A stretch of DNA of 64,000 nucleotides from Hydrogenispora ethanolica (lineage in GTDB: Bacteria; Bacillota; UBA4882; UBA8346): contig NZ_SLUN01000007.1 of NCBI RefSeq assembly GCF_004340685.1, forward strand, positions 62,001 to 126,000, read 5' to 3'. This document shows, in pieces, positions 46,192 through 55,092 of this stretch. The notes under the pieces are model-generated. The model searched no databases, was not told where the DNA came from, and saw only the letters and a program-made list of their open reading frames with translations. Positions within the stretch are counted from its first letter, which is position 1. Each line of letters begins with the position of its first letter. The position numbers and the translations under genes were made by a program.

Positions 46192-46223
46192 AGACACTGG
46201 CGCCGCCGCGCAGTGTCTTTTTA
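46192..46223 (+). terminator. Terminator of the MntR-like gene
   Basis: AGACACTG (46192-46199) pairs with CAGTGTCT (46211-46218), followed by TTTTATTT. Confidence 0.85.
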
Positions 46224-46244
46224 TTTGTCGGCGGGAGCGGCACG

Positions 46245-46270
46245 AAAGTTTCGAAACCTTTCGAAACTTT
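46245..46270. promoter_or_regulatory. Perfect 12-bp inverted repeat, possible operator
   Basis: AAAGTTTCGAAA, two bases, TTTCGAAACTTT. It lies between the terminator and the DeoR promoter, about 115 bases upstream of that promoter. It could be a regulator site for the sugar operon or a cruciform; it has no T run. Confidence 0.45.
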
Positions 46271-46385
46271 TCAGATCGCAGCAAAGGAAGGCGTTCCGGT
46301 CTCTGTCCTCAAGTGACGGGGCCGGGATTTGCAACGGGAATGCTTCTGAAAAGTTACGGAAAATTACGAAACCATTTCAAAAATA

Positions 46386-46412
46386 TTGACATTTAAAACA
46401 AAACGATATAAT
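46386..46412 (+). promoter_or_regulatory. Promoter of the DeoR-dhaKL sugar operon
   Basis: TTGACA (46386-46391) with TATAAT at 46407-46412 (15 bp) or TAATAT at 46409-46414 (17 bp), 20-30 bases before the regulator gene. Confidence 0.7.
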
Positions 46413-46434
46413 ATATGGATGTAAATGAAACTTA

Positions 46435-47232
46435 ATGAAAGGGGTGTTGACCATTCTTAGTGAGGAACGAAAACGGGCCATTCTGGACATTCTTCAAGAG
46501 AAACCCGCAGTTTCGGTGGGGGAGCTCAGCGATATATTCAATGTATCCGATGTAACGATTCGAAAGGTTTTGAAAGAACTGGACGGTTTCGGATATTTAA
46601 AACGCACCCGGGGCGGGGCGGTCAGCCTCTCCAATTCGATGCGCGAATTCGAAGAGAAGGAGAAGGAGAAACGGAACATTCGCGAAAAAAAGGCCATCGC
46701 TCGGTGCGCCTATGATTACATAAGGGATGGCGACACCGCCTTTTTTGACGCCGGGTCCACCACCCTGGAACTGATCCGGCTGATTAAAAACGGCAACAAG
46801 CGGAATATCGTGGTGGTCACCAACGCCATCAATCTGGCGGTGGAGATGATCGATGCCGAGGACATCGAGCTCATCCTGATCGGCGGCAATGTCCGGCACC
46901 GGATCCTGTCCTGCGTCGGCGGGATCACCGAGAAAGCCATCGAAGGCCTGTTCTTTGACAAGGTCTTCCTGGGAACCAACAGTTTCGACATCGAACACGG
47001 CATTACCACGCCGAACATCTATGAAGCCCAGGTGAAGCAGTGCATGTTGCGTTCCGCCAAGCAAAAGATCCTGCTGACCGACTCCAGCAAGTTTCATGAG
47101 ACATCGCTGGCCAAGGTCTGTCCGGTGACCAGCATCGACCTGATGATCACGGACTGGAACGCGCCGCCCGAATACGTGCAACAGCTGCGGGAACTGGGAG
47201 TCAATGTGGCCGTCGCCGAGCCGGTCGAGTGA
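46435..47232 (+). CDS. DeoR family transcriptional regulator
   Basis: Sugar-operon repressor of 265 aa from ATG 46435. The N-terminal HTH (VSVGELSDIFNVSDVTIRKV, then LKRTRGGAVS) is followed by the DeoR sensor domain with DGDTAFFDAGSTTLELI and LLTDSSKFHETSLA, which binds a phosphorylated sugar in the family. The start is odd: AAAGGGG lies at the gene's own fourth codon, so TTG 46447 or even ATT 46453 may be the real start. It opens the operon and probably responds to an intermediate of the pathway encoded after it. Confidence 0.88.
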   Translation: MKGVLTILSEERKRAILDILQEKPAVSVGELSDIFNVSDVTIRKVLKELDGFGYLKRTRGGAVSLSNSMREFEEKEKEKRNIREKKAIARCAYDYIRDGDTAFFDAGSTTLELIRLIKNGNKRNIVVVTNAINLAVEMIDAEDIELILIGGNVRHRILSCVGGITEKAIEGLFFDKVFLGTNSFDIEHGITTPNIYEAQVKQCMLRSAKQKILLTDSSKFHETSLAKVCPVTSIDLMITDWNAPPEYVQQLRELGVNVAVAEPVE

Positions 47233-47276
47233 GAAGCGTCCGCCGATGCTGATTATAAAGGGATAGTGGGGTAGCG

Positions 47277-48281
47277 ATGAATAAAATTATCAATTCACCC
47301 GAGGCCATGGTGCGCGAGATGCTGGAAGGTTATCTGTGCGCCAATCCGCAACTGTTTGAAAAAGTGCCGGACACCAACGGGCTGGTTTTAAAGGAACGTC
47401 TGGACAAGGTGGCGATCGTCACCGGCGGCGGCGCCGGCAACGAGCCATGGAACATCGGCTATGTCGGCTACGGCCTGGCCGACGGAGTGGCACTGGGCCA
47501 TGTCTATGCGGCGCCGCCGGCCCGGGCGATCATGAATGTCACCAAGGCGGTCCATCATCAAAAAGGGGTCCTTTTTTTAGCGACCAACCATGCCGGCGAC
47601 GTGCTCAACTTCGAGTTGGCGGCGGAGCTTTTGCAGTTGGAAGGGTTCCAAACCCGCTGCGTCTATGTGACCGACGATATCGCCACGGCCCCGCTCGAGC
47701 AGCGTGAGGAACGGCGCGGCGTGGCCGGCGTGGCCCTGGTGCTCAAGATCGCGGGCGCGGCCGCCGCTGCCGGGCTTGACCTGGACGGCGTGGCGCGAGT
47801 GGCCCGAAAAGCCAACGATCAGCTCCGGACGCTCGGCGTAACCACTTCCCCGGGCTATCTGCCCAGCACCGGCGAGGCCATGTTCGAAATGGCGGAAGGA
47901 ACCATCGAATTCGGCATGGGCTTCAACGGCGAGCCCGGCATCTTGCGGATGCAGCTGCAACCGGCGGACCGCATCGCCGACCTGATGATGGAACGGCTCC
48001 TCGCCGACCTACAGCCGGCCCCCGGAGACGAAGTGGCCGTCCTGCTGAACGGATTCGGCTTCACCGGGCTGCTGGAACTGTGCATCGTCAACCGCCGGAT
48101 CAAGACTATCCTCGATCAGCGGAACCTCAGGACGTATGACATGTTCATCGATACCTTGCTGGCGCCCCAGGGGACCGGCGGTTTCTCCATCACCTTGCTC
48201 AAGCTGGACGAGGAGCTAAAGCAATATTACAACTCCGCCGCCGAGTCGCCTTTCTTTCATAAACGGGAGATCCGTTCTTAA
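47277..48281 (+). CDS. DhaK-like kinase substrate-binding subunit with altered active site
   Basis: Homologue of dihydroxyacetone kinase subunit DhaK, 334 aa, the normal length. In E. coli DhaK the sugar is held covalently by His230 (GIHGEPG) and activated by His56 (GGGSGHEP). Both are Asn here, in GGGAGNEP and GFNGEPG, while the conserved Asp of the YTGD site is kept (NHAGDVLNF). Covalent dihydroxyacetone binding is therefore unlikely. It may act on another ketose, as erythrulose or apulose kinases of this superfamily do, or have a regulatory role like DhaQ. It pairs with dhaL downstream. Confidence 0.85.
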   Translation: MNKIINSPEAMVREMLEGYLCANPQLFEKVPDTNGLVLKERLDKVAIVTGGGAGNEPWNIGYVGYGLADGVALGHVYAAPPARAIMNVTKAVHHQKGVLFLATNHAGDVLNFELAAELLQLEGFQTRCVYVTDDIATAPLEQREERRGVAGVALVLKIAGAAAAAGLDLDGVARVARKANDQLRTLGVTTSPGYLPSTGEAMFEMAEGTIEFGMGFNGEPGILRMQLQPADRIADLMMERLLADLQPAPGDEVAVLLNGFGFTGLLELCIVNRRIKTILDQRNLRTYDMFIDTLLAPQGTGGFSITLLKLDEELKQYYNSAAESPFFHKREIRS

Positions 48282-48297
48282 AGAAGTGCAACGATTG

Positions 48298-48434
48298 GGC
48301 GTTAAAGAGTCAAAAGTCGTAAGTCAAAAGTCGAAGGTTCAATCTCAAAGGTGCAATGTCAAAAGTCGGGAGAGACTGGAAAACCCCAGGTACGTTTCAA
48401 GCGTGACTTTGGACCTTTGATATTCGACCTTAAA
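48298..48434. repeat. AAAGTC/GACTTT repeat tract between dhaK and dhaL
   Basis: Short repeats of AAAAGTC and AAGTC at the start (48310-48370) and complementary GACTTTGGACC near the end (48402-48420) fill the 200-bp gap inside the operon and can pair as an RNA hairpin. A longer tract of the same words lies at 62500-62840. Confidence 0.65.
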
Positions 48435-48484
48435 CTGAAACAATTACCCATAATCTTTGGCAATGTGAAGGCTGGTGATTCGGT

Positions 48485-49144
48485 TTGAGCGATACCCTCA
48501 ACGTCGATGAGGTCAAGCGGATGTTCGAATATGTGGCCGGAGCGGTCGTCGACAGCGAAGCGGAACTAACGGTGATCGACAAGAAGATCGGCGACGGCGA
48601 CCATGGGACCAACATGGCCCTGGGTTTCCGGGAAGTCCGGAAGGAACTGCGGGCCAAGGAGTTTGACAGTGTCAACGAGGTGTTTCATTGCGTCGGGATG
48701 ACGCTGTTGGATACGATGGGCGGCGCCTCGGGGGTGCTCTTCGGGACGCTCTTCATCAGCGGCATCGTCGGCCTGACGCCTTTGAAAGCGATCGATCTCG
48801 CCGCTTTGGCGAAGATCTTCCAGAAGTCGCTGACTGCGCTGAAGAAACGCGGCAAGGCTAGGGTCGGCGACAAGACCATGGTGGACGCGGTGGAACCCGC
48901 GGTCGCGGCCCTACTGGAGGCGGCGGCCGCCGGCCAGCCCCTGGCGCAAGGCCTGGCTGCCGGAGCCGCGGGAGCGCGGGCCGGCATGGAATACACCAAG
49001 CAATGCGTCGCCCGGTTCGGCCGGGCAAAGTCCTTCGGCCAGGCGTCGCTGGGCTTGGAGGATGCGGGCGCGGTCTCGGTCTCGATCATCTTCCGCGCCA
49101 TGGCCCAATGGGTGCAGCAAAATCATGCCGGGGATATAGGATGA
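48485..49144 (+). CDS. dhaL: DhaL-type ADP/ATP-binding kinase subunit
   Basis: Nucleotide-binding half of a DhaKL kinase, 219 aa. The magnesium-binding loop IGDGDHGTNM with its Asp residues is intact, followed by the glycine-rich TMGGASGVLFG and KARVGDKTMVDAVEPA typical of DhaL. TTG start at 48485, after GAAGG. No DhaM phosphotransferase gene is present in the operon, so either the kinase is ATP-dependent or DhaM is elsewhere. The gap 49145-49312 shows no gene. Confidence 0.9.
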   Translation: MSDTLNVDEVKRMFEYVAGAVVDSEAELTVIDKKIGDGDHGTNMALGFREVRKELRAKEFDSVNEVFHCVGMTLLDTMGGASGVLFGTLFISGIVGLTPLKAIDLAALAKIFQKSLTALKKRGKARVGDKTMVDAVEPAVAALLEAAAAGQPLAQGLAAGAAGARAGMEYTKQCVARFGRAKSFGQASLGLEDAGAVSVSIIFRAMAQWVQQNHAGDIG

Positions 49145-49312
49145 AATCAATTCCAACATGTTTCCATCATGGCCGGCATTCGAGACCTGATGCATAACAG
49201 AAATTGAATTCAACTTATATGGCTTTGCCGGTTTGTCAGGCTCCGGCGCTTCGCCTTCCCAGCACGGTTTCTAAAACGGCGGCCCGGAGTAACACCAAGG
49301 GGGAGATTTCTT

Positions 49313-50248
49313 TTGATTACCACATTAACGCTGAATCCCTGCATCGATAGGACCATCACCATCAAGGGTTTTCAATACGGGGGGCTGAACCGGGTCCTTC
49401 ACACGCGCAGCGATTTTTCGGGAAAAGGCATCAATGTCAGCATCGCAGTCCACCAGTTGGGGGAAGCCACCGAGTGTTTGGGTTTCAATTACGTGGAGGA
49501 CAGCGCCTTCGTCAAAGAAAGCCTTGAAAAGCTGGGCATCCGCTATCGCTTCATTGATATTGAAGGCAGCCTGCGGACCAATATCAAGGTGTTCGACGAG
49601 CAAAGCAGCACGATGACCGAGTTTAACGAGCACGGCCATTATGTGGGAGCGGAGGCGCTTGAACGGCTCAAACAGCTGGTCCTCGCCGGGGCGGGCGACG
49701 CCGCGATCATGGTGTTCAACGGCAGCGTTCCCGAAGGGGTCCCGAAAACCGTTTATCAGTCGCTGATCGCCGCGGTCAAAGCGAGCGGCGTCAAAACGGT
49801 GCTGGACGCCGATGGCGAGTTGCTGCTGGAGGGGCTCAAGGCCCGGCCCTATTTTGTCAAGCCCAACCTGTACGAATTTGAAACTGCTTTCAAGGTCAAG
49901 GTCCGGAGCAAGCAGGATATCGTGCGGATCGCCCGGGAGATCATTGCCGACGGGGTCGAGCTGGTCTGCGTTTCCCTGGGCAAGGAAGGCGCGGTGCTCG
50001 TCGGCGGGGACGAGGCCTGGTTTGCGCCGGCTACTGATATCAAGGTCAAAGGGGTGCAGGGCGCCGGGGATTCCCTGGTCGCCGGAATCTGCCTCGCGAT
50101 CCGGCAGGAGCTGGCCTTGGATCAAATGCTCCGCTACGGCGTGGCCGCTGCCAACGCCTCGCTGATCCGGGAAGGCACCCTGCTGTGCACCGCCGCTGAT
50201 TTTCAAGCGATGCTGCCCCGGGTGGCGGTCGAGAAAATTACCTTATAA
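49313..50248 (+). CDS. 1-phosphofructokinase/tagatose-6-phosphate kinase family protein
   Basis: PfkB-fold hexose-phosphate kinase, 311 aa. The opening TLTLNPCIDRTI, the phosphosugar motif SGKGINVS (SGKGIN instead of the more usual GGKGIN) and the catalytic GVQGAGDSLVAG place it with FruK/LacC/TagK. It probably adds a second phosphate to a ketose phosphate, giving a 1,6-bisphosphate for the aldolase that follows 15 bases later. TTG start at 49313, with GGGGGAG 8 bases upstream. Confidence 0.88.
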   Translation: MITTLTLNPCIDRTITIKGFQYGGLNRVLHTRSDFSGKGINVSIAVHQLGEATECLGFNYVEDSAFVKESLEKLGIRYRFIDIEGSLRTNIKVFDEQSSTMTEFNEHGHYVGAEALERLKQLVLAGAGDAAIMVFNGSVPEGVPKTVYQSLIAAVKASGVKTVLDADGELLLEGLKARPYFVKPNLYEFETAFKVKVRSKQDIVRIAREIIADGVELVCVSLGKEGAVLVGGDEAWFAPATDIKVKGVQGAGDSLVAGICLAIRQELALDQMLRYGVAAANASLIREGTLLCTAADFQAMLPRVAVEKITL

Positions 50249-50263
50249 AAGGAGGGGATTCCA

Positions 50264-51115
50264 GTGTCCTTCGTGACGAGCCAACAGATGCTGGAGGACG
50301 CCCGCAACGGCCAATACGCCGTGCCCGCGTTCAACATTGAGAATATGGAGATGGTCCAGGCGGTGCTGCAAACCGCCGCCGAACTGCGTTCGCCGGTGAT
50401 GCTGCAGACCACCCCGTCGACGGTGAAATATGCCGGAGTCGAGATGCTCCAGGCCATGGTCAGGGCCGCGGCCGAGCTTTGCCCGGTCCCGGTAGCGCTC
50501 CACCTGGACCACGGCGAGAGCAGCGATCTGGCGGTCCAGGCGCTGCGGGCCGGCTACACCTCGGTGATGATCGACGGTTCCAAGCTGCCCCTGGCCGAAA
50601 ACATCGCCATCACCCAAAAGGTGGTCGGGATCGCCCGGGCGGTCCGGATTCCGGTCGAAGCTGAGCTGGGCAAGGTGGGCGGCAAAGAGGACGGGCTGGA
50701 GGTCAGCGCCAAAGAAGCGGCCTATACCGACCCCGAGGAAGCGCGGCAGTTCGTGGGGGCGACCGGCGTCAATTCATTGGCGGTGGCCATCGGAACCGCC
50801 CACGGTTTTTATAAAGGAGAACCCAAGCTGGATTTCGAGCGCTTGGCCCGGATTCGCGCGATCGTGGATGTCATTCTGGTGTTGCACGGCGCGTCGGGCG
50901 TGCCGGACGAAGCGGTGCGGCGCTGCATCGCCTTGGGCGTCAGCAAGGTCAATTTCGCCACCGAATTGCGGGCCGCTTTGACCCGAGGGGTCCGGGAGGC
51001 CCTGACGGATCCGGGGATCATCGATCCCAAGGTCTTCATGAAAGCCGGCAAGCAATGCGTGCAGGAGACGGTCCGGCAGAAGATCCTGGTCTGCGGCAGC
51101 GCGCAGCGGGCTTGA
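50264..51115 (+). CDS. Class II ketose-bisphosphate aldolase (GatY/KbaY/FbaA type)
   Basis: Zinc aldolase of 283 aa. The zinc and active-site elements are visible: PVALHLDHGES (Asp, His), the Glu in EAELGKVGGKED, GTAHGFYK (His) and LHGASGV (His). It would split a ketose bisphosphate into dihydroxyacetone phosphate and an aldehyde phosphate. Whether the substrate is fructose, tagatose or another bisphosphate cannot be seen. GTG start with AAAGGAGGGG upstream; it follows the PfkB kinase and precedes the transporter genes. Confidence 0.9.
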   Translation: MSFVTSQQMLEDARNGQYAVPAFNIENMEMVQAVLQTAAELRSPVMLQTTPSTVKYAGVEMLQAMVRAAAELCPVPVALHLDHGESSDLAVQALRAGYTSVMIDGSKLPLAENIAITQKVVGIARAVRIPVEAELGKVGGKEDGLEVSAKEAAYTDPEEARQFVGATGVNSLAVAIGTAHGFYKGEPKLDFERLARIRAIVDVILVLHGASGVPDEAVRRCIALGVSKVNFATELRAALTRGVREALTDPGIIDPKVFMKAGKQCVQETVRQKILVCGSAQRA

Positions 51116-51132
51116 AAGCCAACTCCCATCGG

Positions 51133-51157
51133 TTTAAAGGGGAGAGCCCCTTTTAAA
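51133..51157 (+). other. Intra-operon hairpin before the binding-protein gene
   Basis: TTTAAAGGGG and CCCCTTTTAAA with an AGAG loop. No T run follows. Such hairpins often protect the more abundant binding-protein part of a transporter mRNA; that role is inference. Confidence 0.5.
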
Positions 51158-51187
51158 TAAAAAAACAAAAAAGCGGAGGAGAGAGAA

Positions 51188-52099
51188 ATGCAAAGATTGT
51201 TCAACGCAGGCTCGGTACTATTGGTCATCCTCATGGTTTTGGGAATCGCGGTCAGCGCGGCCCCCAAGAAACAGGTGGTCGTCGGCGTCAGCTTGCTCAC
51301 CCGGGAACATGTTTTCTACAACAACATTGAGTCCGCCTTGGTCAAAAAAGCCAAGGAACTCGGGGTCAAACTGATCGTCCAGGATGCTTCCAAAGACTCC
51401 AACAAACAACTCAGCCAGGTTCAGGACTTCATCACCCAGAAAGTGAACGCCATCATTCTCTGCCCGACCAACTCGGCCGGCAGCAAATCAATGGTCGAAC
51501 TGGCCAACAAAGCCAAGATCCCGGTCTTCACCATGGATATCTCCTCGGACGGCAAGACCGTCGCCCACGTCGCCACCGACAACTATAAAGGCGGCGAACT
51601 GGCTGCCGAGTATGTGGCCAAGAAGATGCTCCCCGGCGCCAAGGGCGAGGTGGCCATCGTCACCTATTCCGAGGTGGAGAGCTGCGTCAACCGCGAGAAG
51701 GGCTTTAAAGACTTCCTGACCAAGAACTATCCCAACATCAAAGTGGTCGATGTCCAGAACTGCTCGGGCGACCAGGCCAAAGCCGCCGACGTCACCCAGA
51801 ATATGCTGTTGAAACACCCCAACCTCCAAGTGATCTTCGGCGTCGGCGATCCGTTCGCCATGGGCGCGCTGTCGGCCATCAAGGCTGCCAACAAGAACGT
51901 CCAGGTGATCGGCTTTGACGGCAATCCCGAAGGCATCAACGAGATCAAGAGCGGCGGACTCTGGAAAGCCGACGTGGCCCAGGATCCCGCGGCCATCGGC
52001 GCCAAGACCCTGGAAGCGGTCATGACCAAACTGAAAGGCAAAAACGTGCCGAAATTGATCCCGATCGCTCCGAAAATCATCGACAAGAGCAATCTCTAA
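51188..52099 (+). CDS. Sugar ABC transporter substrate-binding protein (RbsB-like)
   Basis: Periplasmic binding protein of the ribose/galactose group, 303 aa. A signal peptide (about 1-24, ending AVSAAP, without a lipobox Cys) implies release into a periplasm, which fits a diderm cell. Two Rossmann-like lobes follow, with KVNAIILCPTNSAGSKSMVE and DNYKGGELAAEY typical of RbsB. The stop codon TAA overlaps the CTAA flank of mobile element D. GGAGGAGAGAG precedes ATG 51188. The ligand is unknown, presumably the sugar used by the kinases upstream. Confidence 0.93.
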   Translation: MQRLFNAGSVLLVILMVLGIAVSAAPKKQVVVGVSLLTREHVFYNNIESALVKKAKELGVKLIVQDASKDSNKQLSQVQDFITQKVNAIILCPTNSAGSKSMVELANKAKIPVFTMDISSDGKTVAHVATDNYKGGELAAEYVAKKMLPGAKGEVAIVTYSEVESCVNREKGFKDFLTKNYPNIKVVDVQNCSGDQAKAADVTQNMLLKHPNLQVIFGVGDPFAMGALSAIKAANKNVQVIGFDGNPEGINEIKSGGLWKADVAQDPAAIGAKTLEAVMTKLKGKNVPKLIPIAPKIIDKSNL

Positions 52100-52203
52100 A
52101 AGCGTTGTGATAAACCCTGTCCGAAGGCCAGGGTGAACACAAAAGCTCAGCGAAGCAAGGGATAAAGTCGCTTTCCGTTTCGAAAGACTTTATCCCATGG
52201 CTT
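52100..52203 (-). mobile_element. MITE-like palindromic element, copy D
   Basis: Reverse orientation: starts AAGCGTTGTGATAAACCCTG and ends GACTTTATCCCATGGCTT, with hairpin CCCTGTCCGAAGGCCAGGG inside. CTAA borders it on both sides (52096-52099 and 52204-52207). It is the shortest copy, because of a shorter variable middle. Confidence 0.85.
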
Positions 52204-52207
52204 CTAA

Positions 52208-52333
52208 AAGCGTTGTGATAAACCCTGTCCGAAGGCCAGGGTGAACACAAAAGCTCAGAGAAGCAAGTGATAAAGTCGTTTAAAGCCTTTTAGCAAGAGA
52301 ATTTCTAATTTGAAAGACTTTATCCCATGGCTT
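52208..52333 (-). mobile_element. MITE-like palindromic element, copy E
   Basis: Tandem with copy D after the 4-bp CTAA, same orientation, nearly identical ends and hairpin; the right neighbour is CTGA. With copy D it occupies most of the 376-bp gap between the binding-protein and ATPase genes of the transporter operon. Confidence 0.85.
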
Positions 52334-52475
52334 CTGAGCCTCGGCAAGGACAGGCGCCGGGAACGGCTGCGGCCGTTCCCGGCCCGCGTCCGGGCGTCCG
52401 GCGGCAGCGGTAGCGTATCGGTAAATGTAGCGTAGGGAATGGCCCTGGCCGTTCCGTACCTGAGGAGGAAGCAAC

Positions 52476-53978
52476 ATGCATCAAACGCCATTGATCGAAA
52501 TGACCGGGGTCAACAAATCGTTTCCCGGGGTGAAGGCGTTATCGGATATCTCACTCAATATTTATCCCGGACGGGTGCATGTCTTGCTGGGGGAGAACGG
52601 CGCCGGCAAGTCGACGCTGATCAAGATCATTTCCGGGGTCTATACCCGGGATAGCGGGAGCGTCAAACTGAACGGCCGGGAAGTGAACTTTCAGAATACC
52701 CGGGAGTCGCTGGCGGCCGGGGTCAGCGTCATCCACCAGGAATTGAGCGTCATTCCCGACCTGACGGTCGCGGAGAATATTTTTCTCGGCAAGGAACCGA
52801 AGATCGGCAATACCGGCTTCATCGACCGCAAAAAGATGGTGGAGGAGACCGGCAAGTTACTGGAATCGATGGGGGTCCGGATCAACCCCAGAGCAGTGAT
52901 CCGCAAACTCAACAATGCCGACAAACAAATGGTGGAGATCGCCCGGGCGGTTTCGCAAAACAGCTCGCTGGTGATCATGGACGAACCGACCTCCTCGCTC
53001 TCGGAGCATGAGGTCGAAGCGTTGTTTCGCGTGATTGAAAAGCTGAAAAAAGAGAATGTGGCCATTATTTATATCTCACACCGCCTGAAAGAGATCGCCC
53101 GGATCGGCGATACCGTCACCATCCTGCGCGACGGCCAGGTGGTCCGGACGGTGGATCTGGCCGAAATTGACGAGAGCCATATGATTGCGCTGATGGTCGG
53201 CCGCGAAATCACGCAATTTTACTATAAATCGCAAGTCCCGCCCGGCGACGAAGTGGTGCTGGAAGTGAAGCATTACACCCGGAAGGGCGCCTTTGACGAT
53301 GTCTCTTTCGCGCTGCGGCGCGGCGAGATCCTGGGCGTGGCCGGCCTGATCGGCGCGGGCCGCACCGAGGTGATGCGGGCCATCTTCGGAGCTGACCCGG
53401 TGGACAGCGGCGAATGTCTCTTATACGGCAAGCCGGTGCGGTTCACCGAGCCCCAGCAGGCGATCAAGGCCGGGATCGGCCTGATCCCCGAGGACCGGCG
53501 CAACCAGGGGTTGTTGTTGGCCAAAAGCGTCCGGGAGAATACCTCGCTCGCCAGCCTCTACGCCAATTCCCGCCAAGGTTTTCTGGATTTCAAGTGGGAG
53601 CGGGAGGTGGCGCTTCACTATATCGAGGCGCTGCGCACCAAGACGCCGAGCGACAGCACCCTGACCCGCAGCCTCTCCGGGGGCAACCAGCAGAAAGTGG
53701 TCATCGCCAAATGGCTGGTGGCCCAGTCCAAGATCCTGATCATGGATGAGCCCACCCGGGGAATCGACGTCAATGCCAAGGCCGAGATTTACCTGCTGAT
53801 GAAGCAGTTCGTGGAGGAAGGCGGCAGCATCATCATGGTTTCGTCGGAACTTCCGGAGGTGTTGGGGGTTTCGGACCGGATCATGGTGATGCGCGAGGGA
53901 CGGGTCGCCGGTTTCATCCCCGGCCCGGGCGCCACCGAAAAAGACATCATGCAGCTGGCCAGCATCAGCGGCGGCTGA
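52476..53978 (+). CDS. Sugar ABC transporter ATP-binding protein (RbsA-like)
   Basis: Cytosolic ATPase of 500 aa with two ABC halves, as in RbsA/MglA. The first has Walker A GENGAGKST and Walker B LVIMDEPTSSL. The second, as usual, has a degenerate Walker A (AGLIGAGRTE), but its signature LSGGNQQKV and Walker B ILIMDEPTRGID are normal. GGAGG is 8 bases before ATG 52476. It works with the RbsB-like protein before it and the permease after it. Confidence 0.95.
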   Translation: MHQTPLIEMTGVNKSFPGVKALSDISLNIYPGRVHVLLGENGAGKSTLIKIISGVYTRDSGSVKLNGREVNFQNTRESLAAGVSVIHQELSVIPDLTVAENIFLGKEPKIGNTGFIDRKKMVEETGKLLESMGVRINPRAVIRKLNNADKQMVEIARAVSQNSSLVIMDEPTSSLSEHEVEALFRVIEKLKKENVAIIYISHRLKEIARIGDTVTILRDGQVVRTVDLAEIDESHMIALMVGREITQFYYKSQVPPGDEVVLEVKHYTRKGAFDDVSFALRRGEILGVAGLIGAGRTEVMRAIFGADPVDSGECLLYGKPVRFTEPQQAIKAGIGLIPEDRRNQGLLLAKSVRENTSLASLYANSRQGFLDFKWEREVALHYIEALRTKTPSDSTLTRSLSGGNQQKVVIAKWLVAQSKILIMDEPTRGIDVNAKAEIYLLMKQFVEEGGSIIMVSSELPEVLGVSDRIMVMREGRVAGFIPGPGATEKDIMQLASISGG

Positions 53979-54074
53979 AATATTCGCCCTTTGCCCGGGA
54001 TCCGGCTCCATGGGAGTCCGGCGGGTCTCGCGGGATGAGCCAAGTTCGCGACCGAAACGGAGGAGGTTGTTTTG

Positions 54075-55037
54075 ATGAGTACGAACCCAGCCCAACAAAT
54101 CGGCAGGTATGCCAAGGAAAACTCGATGGCGCTCTTTTTTGTGGCGCTGATCCTGATCGCAGCGGTCTTTGTGCCGCGTTTCATCGAACCCACCAACCTG
54201 GTGAACGTGATGATGCAGATCGCCATCAACGCGTTGCTCGCCACCGGGATGACGTTTGTGATCCTGACCGGCGGCATTGACCTTTCGGTGGGCTCCGTGG
54301 CCGCGCTGGCCGGGATCGTGGCCACCGTGGCCATCAAGTATTTTCCGAATGCCGGCATCTTCACCGGACTGCTGGTGATCGCCGCCACCGCGCTGGTGGT
54401 GGGCGGAATCTGCGGCGGGATCATGGCCTACAACATCGCCAAATTGAAGGTATCGCCCTTCATCGCCACGCTGGCGATGATGAGCGTGGCCCGGGGATTG
54501 GCCTATGTCTATACCGAGTCGCGGCCGGTCTTCGGCCTGCCGGACTCCTTTAGCTGGCTGGGGATCGGCTACATCGGCCCCATTCCGGTGATGGTGATCC
54601 TGATGGGGATCGTCCTGATCGCGGCGCATATCGTCCTGACCCGCACCTGTTTCGGCCGGTACGTCTTCGCGGTGGGCAGTAACGAAGAGGTTGCCAAGCT
54701 CAGCGGGATCAATATCGTCAAGATCAAGTTCTATGTCTACACCATCGGCGCGGTCCTGGCCGCCTTGGGCGGCGCGGCGCTGGCCTCGCGGCTGCAGGCC
54801 GGGCAACCCAACGCCGCCCAGGGTTACGAGCTGAACGCCATCGCCGCGGTGGCGATGGGCGGCACCAGCATGTCGGGCGGCCGGGGCGGCATCATCCAGA
54901 CCACCTTGGGCCTGGTGATCATCGGCGTCATCAATAACGCCCTGAGCCTGTTGGGCGTCTCCTCCTACTGGCAGACCATCACCATGGGCGTGATCATCCT
55001 GGTGGCGGTGATCTTCGACCAGAATAAAGAGAACTAG
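54075..55037 (+). CDS. Sugar ABC transporter permease (RbsC-like)
   Basis: Inner-membrane permease of 320 aa with about eight to ten membrane helices. The RbsC hallmark ILTGGIDLSVGSVAAL is present, and AVGSNEEVAKLSGINI is the usual cytosolic coupling loop. ATG 54075 follows GGAGG (TTG 54072 also in frame). It is the last gene of the sugar operon, which is closed by a perfect terminator. Confidence 0.95.
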   Translation: MSTNPAQQIGRYAKENSMALFFVALILIAAVFVPRFIEPTNLVNVMMQIAINALLATGMTFVILTGGIDLSVGSVAALAGIVATVAIKYFPNAGIFTGLLVIAATALVVGGICGGIMAYNIAKLKVSPFIATLAMMSVARGLAYVYTESRPVFGLPDSFSWLGIGYIGPIPVMVILMGIVLIAAHIVLTRTCFGRYVFAVGSNEEVAKLSGINIVKIKFYVYTIGAVLAALGGAALASRLQAGQPNAAQGYELNAIAAVAMGGTSMSGGRGGIIQTTLGLVIIGVINNALSLLGVSSYWQTITMGVIILVAVIFDQNKEN

Positions 55038-55092
55038 CGGCGCGGACCCGGCCGGACTTCGGGCGACGGCCCGTGAGCGATTTTGCCATTGC

